A stretch of DNA of 64,000 bases from JALOLG01 sp035557475 (lineage in GTDB: Bacteria; Actinomycetota; Acidimicrobiia; Acidimicrobiales; Ilumatobacteraceae). The stretch spans positions 1 to 64,000 of the forward strand of contig DATMDV010000113.1 in NCBI GenBank assembly GCA_035557475.1, read 5' to 3'. Positions within the stretch are counted from its first letter, which is position 1. Each line of letters starts with the position of its first letter. The notes below the pieces were generated by a model. It did not search any database. It saw only the letters and a program-made list of their open reading frames with translations, and was not told the origin of the DNA. Position numbers and translations under genes: made by a program. Positions 33,380 to 41,190 of the stretch are shown piece after piece.

Positions 33380-35674
33380 GTGACGGAGAACGCGAGAGCC
33401 TCGCGCGACGCGTCCGACCGTTCCACCTGGATCTCGGGCCTCTTCTTCGCCACCGTCATCGCTGCCCACGCGTTCGGCGTGCTGGGTGGCGTCACCTACC
33501 CACTCGTGATCATCGGCGGCATCGCGTCCGCCTGCATCGGCCTCCGCAAGCACCGGCCGACGGTTCGTTGGCCGTGGTGGGCGATGGTCGCGACGGGCCT
33601 GCTCTGGGGGGCCGCCGGAGTCGCCCGCGAGGCGACCGAGGCAACGGGTGATCTGACCCACGAGCGCTCGCTGCTCCCCGATCTCTTCGCGCTCCCCGGC
33701 TACGTGTTGTTCGGGTTGGCGCTGTACGGCCTGCTGCGCGCCCGCCGGGTGGTCGACGAGTCCGGGGCGCGGCTCGACGGCATCATGCTCGGCACGGGCG
33801 CGCTGTTGTTCGTGTACGAGCTGTTGATCCTGCCCACGCTCAGCATCGACGACGCGTGGGTGATGGCTCGGATCGCGATCGCCATCTACCCAGCCATCTC
33901 GATGTGTCTCGTCGTGCTGGCCGCGCGGCTCGCGTTCTCGTCGGGCCAGCGCTCGCCGGCGTTTTCGCTGGTGCTCGGTGGCACCGCGTGCCTCCTCGCC
34001 GGCGATGTCGTGTTCGCGCTCGGCGACGCGGGTCGGATCGTCGTCAACGAGCGTCTGCTCGAGATTCCGTTCCTGCTCGTGCCGGCGGCGATCGGATCGG
34101 CCGTGCTGCACCCGTCGATCAGGTTCATCGCCCGGCCGGCCCGCCGGCCGATGAACACGATGAGTCGCGGTCGGCTGATGGCGGTCGCAGCCGCCCTGCT
34201 CGCTCCCATCGTCGTGATCGCCCTCCACGACATGTCGTCGGCCCGCTCGGTGACAACGGTGCTGTGCCTCGTGCTGGCCGTGGCCGCGATCATGCGGCTG
34301 GCGGGCGCGATGAAGGAGCAGGCCGCCCTCGGCTTCCGACTCACGCACCAGGCCAACCACGACGATCTCACCGGCCTGCCCAACCGCGTGCTGGTCGTCA
34401 AGCACATCGACGCGATGCTCAGCGAGTCCCGCCGAACCGGACGGCCCGTGGCGCTGATGTTCCTCGATCTCGACCAGTTCAAGCTCGTCAACGACTCGAT
34501 GGGCCACGCCGTCGGCGACCAGCTGCTCGTCCTCGCCGCCGAGCGGATCGGCGACTGCGTCCGCAGCAACGACATCGTCGGGCGCATCTCGGGCGACGAG
34601 TTCCTCGTCGTCGCCGCGGGACTCGATGCTGACGGTGCTGCTGGACTCGCCGACCGGGTCAGGCGAGTCCTCGGCGCGGCATTCTTGCTCGACGCCGGCG
34701 AGGTGTTCATCTCAGTGTCGATCGGCATCGCCGTGGCGTTCGGTGCCGACGTCGATGAGGCGTCGACGCTCATCCAGGAAGCGGATACCGCGATGTACCG
34801 CTCCAAGGACGCCGGGCGCAACGCGGTGACCGTGTACGACACGTCGATGCTCGAGCGCGTCGCGCGCCGAGTCGAGCTCGAGCGGCGTCTCCGTCAGGCG
34901 CTCGCGGCGGGCGAGGTCGTCGCCTACTTCCAGCCCCTCGTCCGGTTGCCGACCGGCAACGTCGTCGGGTTCGAGGCGCTCGCGCGATGGGAGGACGACC
35001 GCACGATGATCGCGTCCTCGGAGTTCATCCCCGTCGCCGAGGAATCCGGTCTGATCGTTCCCCTCGGCGCGTTCATGCTCGACGAGGCATGCCGCAGCCT
35101 GGCCCATTGGCGCCGGACCATCCCCGGCGGCGAAGGGCTCTACATCTCGGTCAACCTCTCACCGCGGCAGGTTCGCGAGAGCGACATCGTCGACATCGTG
35201 GCCGAGGCGCTCCTGCGGCACGGTCTGCCGGGCAGTGCGCTGTGGCTCGAGATCACCGAGAGCGTGATGATGGAGGACTCGGTCTCGACCGCCGGCGTGA
35301 TGGTCGGCCTGCGCTCGCTCGGCGTCCGCCTGTCGGTCGACGACTTCGGCACCGGGTTCTCGTCGCTGTCGACGCTCAAACGGTTCCCGGTGTCCGGCGT
35401 CAAGATCGACCGCTCGTTCGTGTCGGGGCTCGGCGAGCACCAATCCGACTCGTCGCTGGTCGCGGCGATCGTGGCGATGGCATCGGCGCTCGGACTGGTC
35501 GCGATCGCAGAGGGCGTCGAGACGCACGACCAGGCGGCTCGGCTGCTGGCGCTCGGCTGCACCGAGGTGCAGGGCTATCTGTTCGCCACGGCAGTTCCGT
35601 TCGACGAGGTGCCGCCAACGCTCGCCCGCCTCGGCGTCGCTGGGCACGCGGACCTCGTGGCCCGCGTGCCCTGA
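33380..35674 (+). CDS. Membrane GGDEF-EAL protein (cyclic di-GMP turnover)
   Basis: 764 residues, GTG start. About eight hydrophobic helices (residues ~18-310) form an N-terminal sensor module. A GGDEF domain follows (NHDDLTGLPNRVLVVKH, LMFLDLDQFKLVND, active loop RISGDEFLVV, i.e. SGDEF), then an EAL domain (VGFEALARW, LEITESVMM, DDFGTGFSSLS, VKIDRSFVSG). The EAL residues Glu-Ala-Leu, the DDFGTG pair and the Lys/Glu near AEGVET look intact, so it could both make and hydrolyse cyclic di-GMP. The membrane sensor is not of a type I can name. Regulates surface or motility traits in general; no target here. Confidence 0.9.
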   Translation: MTENARASRDASDRSTWISGLFFATVIAAHAFGVLGGVTYPLVIIGGIASACIGLRKHRPTVRWPWWAMVATGLLWGAAGVAREATEATGDLTHERSLLPDLFALPGYVLFGLALYGLLRARRVVDESGARLDGIMLGTGALLFVYELLILPTLSIDDAWVMARIAIAIYPAISMCLVVLAARLAFSSGQRSPAFSLVLGGTACLLAGDVVFALGDAGRIVVNERLLEIPFLLVPAAIGSAVLHPSIRFIARPARRPMNTMSRGRLMAVAAALLAPIVVIALHDMSSARSVTTVLCLVLAVAAIMRLAGAMKEQAALGFRLTHQANHDDLTGLPNRVLVVKHIDAMLSESRRTGRPVALMFLDLDQFKLVNDSMGHAVGDQLLVLAAERIGDCVRSNDIVGRISGDEFLVVAAGLDADGAAGLADRVRRVLGAAFLLDAGEVFISVSIGIAVAFGADVDEASTLIQEADTAMYRSKDAGRNAVTVYDTSMLERVARRVELERRLRQALAAGEVVAYFQPLVRLPTGNVVGFEALARWEDDRTMIASSEFIPVAEESGLIVPLGAFMLDEACRSLAHWRRTIPGGEGLYISVNLSPRQVRESDIVDIVAEALLRHGLPGSALWLEITESVMMEDSVSTAGVMVGLRSLGVRLSVDDFGTGFSSLSTLKRFPVSGVKIDRSFVSGLGEHQSDSSLVAAIVAMASALGLVAIAEGVETHDQAARLLALGCTEVQGYLFATAVPFDEVPPTLARLGVAGHADLVARVP

Positions 35675-35685
35675 GTCCGCACGGG

Positions 35686-36324
35686 CTACACCTTCGGGCT
35701 CGTGACCGCTTCGTCGGGCAGCGCGGTGGGGATCGTCGGGTACCCCGGGATCGCTTCCGGCAGATCGGCGACGTACCACGTCTGGCGGTCGAGGACCTGG
35801 ACCGCCGAGTGTGGGAAGTGGTCGGCGATGCGCTGCGCCAGCTCCGCCGCGCCGAACATCTCGCGGTTGAAGTCACAGATGTCGAAGACGAGCACACCAC
35901 CCACCTGCGCGGGTACCTGCCAGAGCTCGGTCGACAACCGCGCGAACAACGTGCGGCCTCGCATCCCCGGCGCCACCATCACGAGGATCCCGACGTAGAT
36001 CGCGTCCCGCGCGGCGTGGGCCGGGTACTTCGACCGCAGGAACGCCGGTGAGATCTGCGGCACGTCCTCCAAGCTGTTGGTCACCATCGCCAAACCGACC
36101 GGCGTGTTGACCTGCCAGCCGACGATCTTGGTGATGCGCGGGTTCGCCAGCTCGGCGAGCACCTCGTCGCGTGAGTAGTAGTGCTGCAGGACCGCGAGCT
36201 CGGCCAGCGGCTCGAAGTTGGTTCGGTACGCCTCCCACAACGCCTCCGCTTTGATGCCGGTGATCGACGACTCGTGGGTGACGGTGATGGGCGCAGCCGA
36301 AGGATGCGATTCGAGTATTGACAT
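35686..36324 (-). CDS. GNAT-like acyltransferase (putative)
   Basis: 212 residues. The best start is ATG 36324, with a near-perfect AGGAG 7 nt upstream (CTAGGAGAACCGA). The middle contains GLAMVTNSLEDVPQIS, then IYVGILVMVAPGMRGRTLFARLSTEL and VLVFDICDFNREMFGAAEL, where the strand and RGR loop resemble the CoA-binding part of GNAT N-acetyltransferases. Identification is by pattern only and the substrate is unknown. Upstream, 235 nt of sequence without a gene contains only the RBS. Confidence 0.5.
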   Translation of the reverse strand: MSILESHPSAAPITVTHESSITGIKAEALWEAYRTNFEPLAELAVLQHYYSRDEVLAELANPRITKIVGWQVNTPVGLAMVTNSLEDVPQISPAFLRSKYPAHAARDAIYVGILVMVAPGMRGRTLFARLSTELWQVPAQVGGVLVFDICDFNREMFGAAELAQRIADHFPHSAVQVLDRQTWYVADLPEAIPGYPTIPTALPDEAVTSPKV

Positions 36325-36560
36325 TCGGTTCTCCTAGGAGCTCATGAGAGCTCGGGAACCATTCACGGCAAAGTCGCCGAACAAGGCGGCGCATCGCGCC
36401 CTGACACACCGCTGACAACCGGTGGGAACGGTGCCCGTTCGCCCTCGGTTTCGTGGTGATGCACTCTGTCGTCAACCTATCGGCGTGCCCGGGGCGTCGC
36501 CGGGGTGACGACGTCGGATTCGAGGCGTGACGGCCAGATCGCCCGCCAGGGGAGCGGGCG

Positions 36561-36833
36561 TCAGCGCCGGTGGGCGCGCGGGCCGCGCCCCGCCAGGGCC
36601 TGGAGCACGAGGAGCAGCAGCACCGCTCCGACGGCGGCGACCAGCACGGTGCGCAGCGAGAAGTCGTCGAGCTCGCGACGGTCGACCGCCTGCATGAGCG
36701 CGCCGCCGATCAACGCACCGAGGATTCCGACCACGACGGTGTACATGCAGCCGCTTCGCTCGTCGTGCACGATCCATCGCGCCAGGATCCCAGCGATGAG
36801 CCCGGTGGCGATCCAGGCGATGATGCTGCCCAT
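36561..36833 (-). CDS. GlsB/YeaQ/YmgE-family stress-response membrane protein
   Basis: 90 residues, three helices (SIIAWIATGLIAGILARWIV, CMYTVVVGILGALIGGAL, LRTVLVAAVGAVLLLLVLQAL) in the small transglycosylase-associated (Pfam Transgly_assoc) family, induced by envelope or acid stress in other bacteria. The ATG at 36833 gives the usual M-G-S-I-I-A-W start; the ORF is open to 36860. A cytoplasmic tail RGPRAHRR completes it. Divergent from the TSUP transporter. Confidence 0.85.
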   Translation of the reverse strand: MGSIIAWIATGLIAGILARWIVHDERSGCMYTVVVGILGALIGGALMQAVDRRELDDFSLRTVLVAAVGAVLLLLVLQALAGRGPRAHRR

Positions 36834-36902
36834 CGGCGCGACGGTAGCGCCGGGCACCACTCGGAGGATCGGTCGGGGTCACCGGCCTACAGTCCGTCGC
36901 CG

Positions 36903-37640
36903 ATGACATGGTGGGAAGCGTTGCTGCTGGTCGGTGGGGGCCTGCTCGCCGGCACGATCAACGCCGTCGCCGGGGCGGGGTCGATCCTGACCGTGCCGTT
37001 GCTCGTGCTCGCGGGCGTGCCCGGCAACGACGCCAATGGCTCCAACCGGGTCGGGATCCTGACGTCGAACGCGGCCGCCGTGGTGTCGTTCCGACGGCTC
37101 GGCGTGCGCGGCCTGCGCGATGCACTCCCGATCCTGGTGCCGGTCGTGGTCGGCGCGATCGTCGGCTCGTTCACGATCGGTGCGATCACCGACGAGGGGT
37201 TCGAGCGGTTCTTCGGGTTTCTCGTCTTCCCCCTCGTGATCCTGTCGTTGCGCAGGCCGAAGGTGCGTGTCGATGCCAGGCCGTGGAGTCGGACCGCCAC
37301 GATCGCGGTGTTCACCGCGATCGGTCTCTACGGGGGTGCGGTGCAGGCCGGGATCGGGCTCGTGCTGCTCGCCGCGCTCACCCGCGCCGGGTACGAGCTC
37401 GTCCTCGCCAACAACATCAAGGCCGTCGTCAACCTGAGCATCACGGTCGTCGCGCTGCCGTTCTTCATCGCCCGTGGTGAGGTCGACTGGGTCCCGGCGC
37501 TGGTCCTCGCCGCCGGCTTCACCGCCGGTGGATGGGTCGGCGCCCACGCCGCGGTCAAAGGCGGTGAGCGATTCCTCCGGTGGGCGATGGCTGGCGCGGC
37601 GGTACTCCTCGCTGGACGCCTGCTCGGGCTGTACGGCTGA
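36903..37640 (+). CDS. TSUP-family transporter (TauE/SafE)
   Basis: 245-residue membrane protein with about eight helices in the sulphite exporter TauE/SafE family. It begins TWWEALLLVGGGLLAGTINAVAGAGSILTVPLL, where the GxxxGxxxxxVGGGGS-like first helix is typical, and has NGSNRVGILTSN and the second repeat YGGAVQAGIGLVLLAAL. Members move sulphite, sulphoacetate or other organic anions across the membrane. Start at ATG 36903. The substrate is unknown. Divergent from the GlsB/YeaQ gene. Confidence 0.87.
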   Translation: MTWWEALLLVGGGLLAGTINAVAGAGSILTVPLLVLAGVPGNDANGSNRVGILTSNAAAVVSFRRLGVRGLRDALPILVPVVVGAIVGSFTIGAITDEGFERFFGFLVFPLVILSLRRPKVRVDARPWSRTATIAVFTAIGLYGGAVQAGIGLVLLAALTRAGYELVLANNIKAVVNLSITVVALPFFIARGEVDWVPALVLAAGFTAGGWVGAHAAVKGGERFLRWAMAGAAVLLAGRLLGLYG

Positions 37641-37682
37641 ACATGCGCGTCGGACGAGGCAGCAGCAACGTCCGGCTCGGCC

Positions 37683-39056
37683 TCACGGTCGTTCGCGCAC
37701 GGTCTGGTCGTACGCGGCGATCATCGCGACGATCGCGAGCCCGACGAGCGCGGTCATGCCGACGACTGTCACCGCGTGGAGGTCGCCGTTGGTGTCGCCG
37801 GGATTGGCGAACGCGGGTCCGACCGGGGAATCGCCCAGTTCGAGCAAGGCCGTCACCGCCAGCCACACGACGGGCAGCATCCCGCCGATCGCGACGCCGA
37901 GCCCCCACCGGCGCACCTGCAGGAACCCGATCACACCGGCGAGGGCGAGGAGGGCCACCTGCGCGAGCCGTCCGGCAAGGTAGGCGGTGGGCTGATCGAA
38001 CGTGCCACCGGCCGAGCTCCAGTTGTTGCGGAACGTCGCCGCCCCCTCCGGCACGAGCGGGCCGCCGGCGGCGAACAGCGCGCTGACCGCACCCAACGCC
38101 GCGATCCAGGGGTTCAGACCCGAGCGGTTGTCGTTGCCGGCGTACGCCAGCGAGACCACGAACACCGCCCCGCCGATGACGATGGACGCGAGCAGCAGCC
38201 AGTACCCCAGATCGCGGGTGATCGTGATCGTGAACGACTCGGTGGTCGGCGCGTCGACAGCGATCGTGGCGGCCTGGAGCGGCTGTTCGACGAGCCCGAT
38301 GACGAGCGCCGCCCAGCCGGCGATGGCCAGCCCGGCGCCGCCCGCCAGCCCCGCGCCCCAGCGGACGCCGAGCCCGGCCGCGACCGCTCCGACCAGCAAC
38401 GCGCCGACGCCGATCAGCCCCGCGACTCGGAGGTTGGAGCCGAGATCACCGACGAGCCAGTCGCCGGTCTGGAACGTCGGTGTGACGGCATCGGTCGTGA
38501 TGGTGACCACGTTGGCGAACACACCGACGAGGGCGACGATCGCGGCAACGATGCTCGTGCCCGTGACGACGCCGAGACGGAACCGGAAGCGCCGCAGACC
38601 CTCAGGGTCGAGGAGCGGCATCTCGGCGGTCGTGGCGGCGGTCGGTGCCGGCCGGGCGTACGCCGACGTGACCTGCTCGGCGGTGACCGGAACTCGCTGG
38701 CGCGACACCGGCGGCGGCGTCGCGGCGGGCGCCGGGCGCTCCGTCGGATGGGTGATGTCGTCCGGGACGTCGGACGCGAAGTCGTACACGCGCTTGGATG
38801 CGTCGCGTTGGCGGGTGACGGTCGGTACGACTCCCGTCACCGCCTGGGTGACCGGCAGCTGGCCAGTGATCGAGGGGCCAGTGATCGAGGGGCTAGTGAT
38901 CGAGGGGGTCGAGGGGCTGATGAGCGGGTCGGGTGCCGACGCCGATGGCCGGATGAGCTCCTGTGTCGGGTCGGTCACGCCGGTGAGGGAGACCCCACAG
39001 TCGCCGCAGAAGCGCTGCTTCGGCTGCACCTCGACGCCGCACCGGTGGCAGAACAT
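37683..39056 (-). CDS. Zinc-ribbon membrane protein of unknown function
   Basis: 457 residues. A double-Cys zinc ribbon at the extreme N-terminus (CHRCGVEVQPKQRFCGDCG) is followed by a long Ser/Thr/Pro-rich linker that includes the triplicate SITSPSITGPSITG, and then about nine transmembrane helices (LGVVTGTSIVAAIVALVGVFA, VAGLIGVGALLVGAVAAGLGV, YWLLLASIVIGGAVFVVS and others). It appears conserved in shape but no family is recognisable. The linker repeats come from a 15-bp DNA repeat at 38866-38910. Divergent from the gluQ gene. Confidence 0.7.
   Translation of the reverse strand: MFCHRCGVEVQPKQRFCGDCGVSLTGVTDPTQELIRPSASAPDPLISPSTPSITSPSITGPSITGQLPVTQAVTGVVPTVTRQRDASKRVYDFASDVPDDITHPTERPAPAATPPPVSRQRVPVTAEQVTSAYARPAPTAATTAEMPLLDPEGLRRFRFRLGVVTGTSIVAAIVALVGVFANVVTITTDAVTPTFQTGDWLVGDLGSNLRVAGLIGVGALLVGAVAAGLGVRWGAGLAGGAGLAIAGWAALVIGLVEQPLQAATIAVDAPTTESFTITITRDLGYWLLLASIVIGGAVFVVSLAYAGNDNRSGLNPWIAALGAVSALFAAGGPLVPEGAATFRNNWSSAGGTFDQPTAYLAGRLAQVALLALAGVIGFLQVRRWGLGVAIGGMLPVVWLAVTALLELGDSPVGPAFANPGDTNGDLHAVTVVGMTALVGLAIVAMIAAYDQTVRERP
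38866..38910. repeat. Short tandem repeat, three ~15-bp units
   Basis: Three near-copies of a 15-bp unit (AGTGATCGAGGGGC-like) inside the linker region of the zinc-ribbon protein, encoding Ser-Ile-Thr-x-Pro/Gly. Frame-preserving, so likely variable in length between strains. Confidence 0.7.
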
Positions 39057-39136
39057 GGTCAGAATGGTAAGCGGCTGCGAGCACCAGTTGTCCGTCGGCT
39101 TCGTGCGAACGTGACGATCTCAGCAGACTCGCCTTC

Positions 39137-40060
39137 ATGACCGGTCGTTTCGCGCCGTCGCCGACGGGTGAACTGCACGTCGGCAACCTGCGAACTGCGC
39201 TCGTGGCCTGGCTGGCCGCGCGCTCGACTGGTGGCGCGTTCATCGTGCGCATGGAGGACCTCGACCGTGTGACGTCGTCGGTCGAGCACGAGCGCGGCCA
39301 GCTCGCCGATCTGGCCGCGCTCGGGCTCGACTGGGACGGCGATGTCGTGCGCCAGAGCGAACGGTTCGAGCGCTATCGCGAGGCGATCGACGTACTCGCC
39401 GGCCGCGGTCTCGTCTATCCGTGCTACTGCACGCGGCGCGAGATCCAGCGCGAGATCGCCGCCGCGGCGAGCGCGCCGCACGGCACGTTGCCACCGGACG
39501 GATACCCGGGGACGTGCCGCGATCTCACGAGCACGGAACGGGCGACGCGCGAAGCGATCGGGCGACCCGCCGCGCTGCGGCTGCGCACCGAGCACGAGCA
39601 GATCGAGATCGTCGACCGGATCGCCGGCATCCACCGGGGAACGGTCGACGACGTCGTGCTGCAACGGGGCGACGGTGTGCCGGCCTACAACCTGGCGGTG
39701 GTCGTCGACGATGCCGCGCAGGGGGTGACGCAGGTGGTTCGCGGCGACGACCTGTTGTCGTCGACGCCGCGCCAGGTGTTGCTGCAACGACTCCTCGGCC
39801 TGGCGACGCCCGAGTACCTCCACGTGCCGCTGGTCGTCGGGCCCGACGGCGAGCGTCTCGCCAAACGTCACGGTGCCGTCACGCTGTCGCAGCTCGCCGA
39901 GCGGGGCGTCTCGGTCTCCGAGGTCGTCGCCTGGCTGGCGGCCTCGATCGGCCTCGCGGCGCCGGACGGCGGGCTCGGCGTGCGGGAGTTGATCGACGGG
40001 TTCGACCCATCCGTCGTGCCGCGGCATGCGGTCACGGTGGTCGACTTGTCGGCGAGATGA
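39137..40060 (+). CDS. gluQ: Glutamyl-Q tRNA(Asp) synthetase
   Basis: 307 residues. This truncated GluRS paralogue glutamylates the queuosine base of tRNA(Asp). Present: GRFAPSPTGELHVGNLRTAL with the HIGH-type HVGN motif, the MEDLDRV motif, a zinc site (CYC in VYPCYCTRRE and a Cys in GTCRDL), the RGDDLLSSTPRQ region and LAKRHGAVTL in place of KMSKS. The anticodon-binding domain of GluRS is absent, which fits GluQ-RS in length. ATG 39137. It needs queuosine-modified tRNA, whose genes are not in the window. Confidence 0.92.
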   Translation: MTGRFAPSPTGELHVGNLRTALVAWLAARSTGGAFIVRMEDLDRVTSSVEHERGQLADLAALGLDWDGDVVRQSERFERYREAIDVLAGRGLVYPCYCTRREIQREIAAAASAPHGTLPPDGYPGTCRDLTSTERATREAIGRPAALRLRTEHEQIEIVDRIAGIHRGTVDDVVLQRGDGVPAYNLAVVVDDAAQGVTQVVRGDDLLSSTPRQVLLQRLLGLATPEYLHVPLVVGPDGERLAKRHGAVTLSQLAERGVSVSEVVAWLAASIGLAAPDGGLGVRELIDGFDPSVVPRHAVTVVDLSAR

Positions 40061-40124
40061 CCGCCGGCGGGCGCGTCGTGGGTGCCCGGAAGATCGACCT
40101 GGCTCGGAGCTAGGCTGGGAGCCC

Positions 40125-41090
40125 GTGCGAGTCCGCGTCGTGATGCCCCTCTTGATCGGCGCGACGCTCGTCATCCTCGCAACCTGCGCCACGACGTCGG
40201 TCACCGGGCCGGCGCTCGACGACGCTGGCGACAAACCCCTGCCGACGGTGCCGCTGGCGCCCGTCACCGACGCCGCGACCGTCGTGCCGACCGACGCTCC
40301 GACGAGCACCGAGGCCGCCACGACCGTCGTCGAAACCACCACGACCGTCGTCGAAACCACAACGACGGTGGCCGAGACCACCACGACGCCGGTGGTCGAG
40401 ACCACGACGACGACGACGCTGCCACCCGGCGTCGTCCCCGTTCCGCCGGCTGCCGAGCCGATCGTGCCGGTCGGCACGGGGAGCGGTGCCGACACCGCCA
40501 AGGCGCAATGGCGGCTGCTCGAGCTCGGGTTCTGGGTGCAGAACGCCGACGGCGAATACGGGCTCACCACGCGCCAGGCGGTGATGGCGTTCCAGAAGTA
40601 CTACGGGCTGGCGTCCGACGGTGTGCTCGGCGAGGAGACGGCTGGGTGGATGACGGTGATCACCGAACGGCCACGGGCGCGCGCCGATGCCGGCACGCTC
40701 GTCGAGATCGACAAGGCCAAGCAGCTGCTGTTCTTCGTCATCGACGGTCGCACGGAATGGGTCCTCAACACCTCGACCGGCAACGGTGAGCCGTACGAGG
40801 AGGAAGACAAGAACACCCCGGGCGAGGTGATCAAGGGCGTGTCGATCACGCCGAACGGGCTGCACAAGGTCTACCGCGAGCGCAATGAAGGATGGTGGCC
40901 GGGCGATCTCGGCGAGATCTACCGGCCCAAGTACTTCCGTGGCGGCGCCGCCGTGCACGGATCGAACAGCATCCCCAACTACCCGGCCTCACACGGTTGC
41001 GTGCGCATCAGCGTGCCGGCGATGGACTGGGTGTGGGAGATCAACCTGATGCCGAAGAGCACTCCCGTCTGGGTCCACGAAGGTGGATGA
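40125..41090 (+). CDS. L,D-transpeptidase with peptidoglycan-binding domain
   Basis: 321 residues. The N-terminal helix (LLIGATLVILATCATT) may be a signal anchor; the Cys is not in a good lipobox. A Thr/Pro/Val-rich stalk (residues ~45-105) leads to a PG_binding_1 domain (LLELGFWVQNADGEYGLTTRQAV) and the YkuD catalytic domain with SHGCVRIS (Cys nucleophile) and AAVHGSNSIPNY. It makes 3-3 cross-links in peptidoglycan or links proteins to it. GTG 40125 (GGGAG 5 nt upstream). A 45-bp palindrome follows the gene. Confidence 0.9.
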   Translation: MRVRVVMPLLIGATLVILATCATTSVTGPALDDAGDKPLPTVPLAPVTDAATVVPTDAPTSTEAATTVVETTTTVVETTTTVAETTTTPVVETTTTTTLPPGVVPVPPAAEPIVPVGTGSGADTAKAQWRLLELGFWVQNADGEYGLTTRQAVMAFQKYYGLASDGVLGEETAGWMTVITERPRARADAGTLVEIDKAKQLLFFVIDGRTEWVLNTSTGNGEPYEEEDKNTPGEVIKGVSITPNGLHKVYRERNEGWWPGDLGEIYRPKYFRGGAAVHGSNSIPNYPASHGCVRISVPAMDWVWEINLMPKSTPVWVHEGG

Positions 41091-41098
41091 CAACCCGA

Positions 41099-41143
41099 TC
41101 TCGTGAAGTTTCGGCGCCCTGAGAACGCCGAAACTTCACGAGA
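41099..41143. repeat. 45-bp dispersed palindrome, copy 3 (perfect arms)
   Basis: The arms TCTCGTGAAGTTTCGGCG (41099-41116) and CGCCGAAACTTCACGAGA (41126-41143) are perfect 18-bp complements with a 9-nt loop. It sits between tandem genes: the L,D-transpeptidase stop is 9 nt upstream and the beta-galactosidase start 48 nt downstream. This is the cleanest copy. Confidence 0.95.
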
Positions 41144-41190
41144 ACGGGGTTTGCCGCGCTGGTTTGTGCTGATCGGGCAGACTGCCATCC

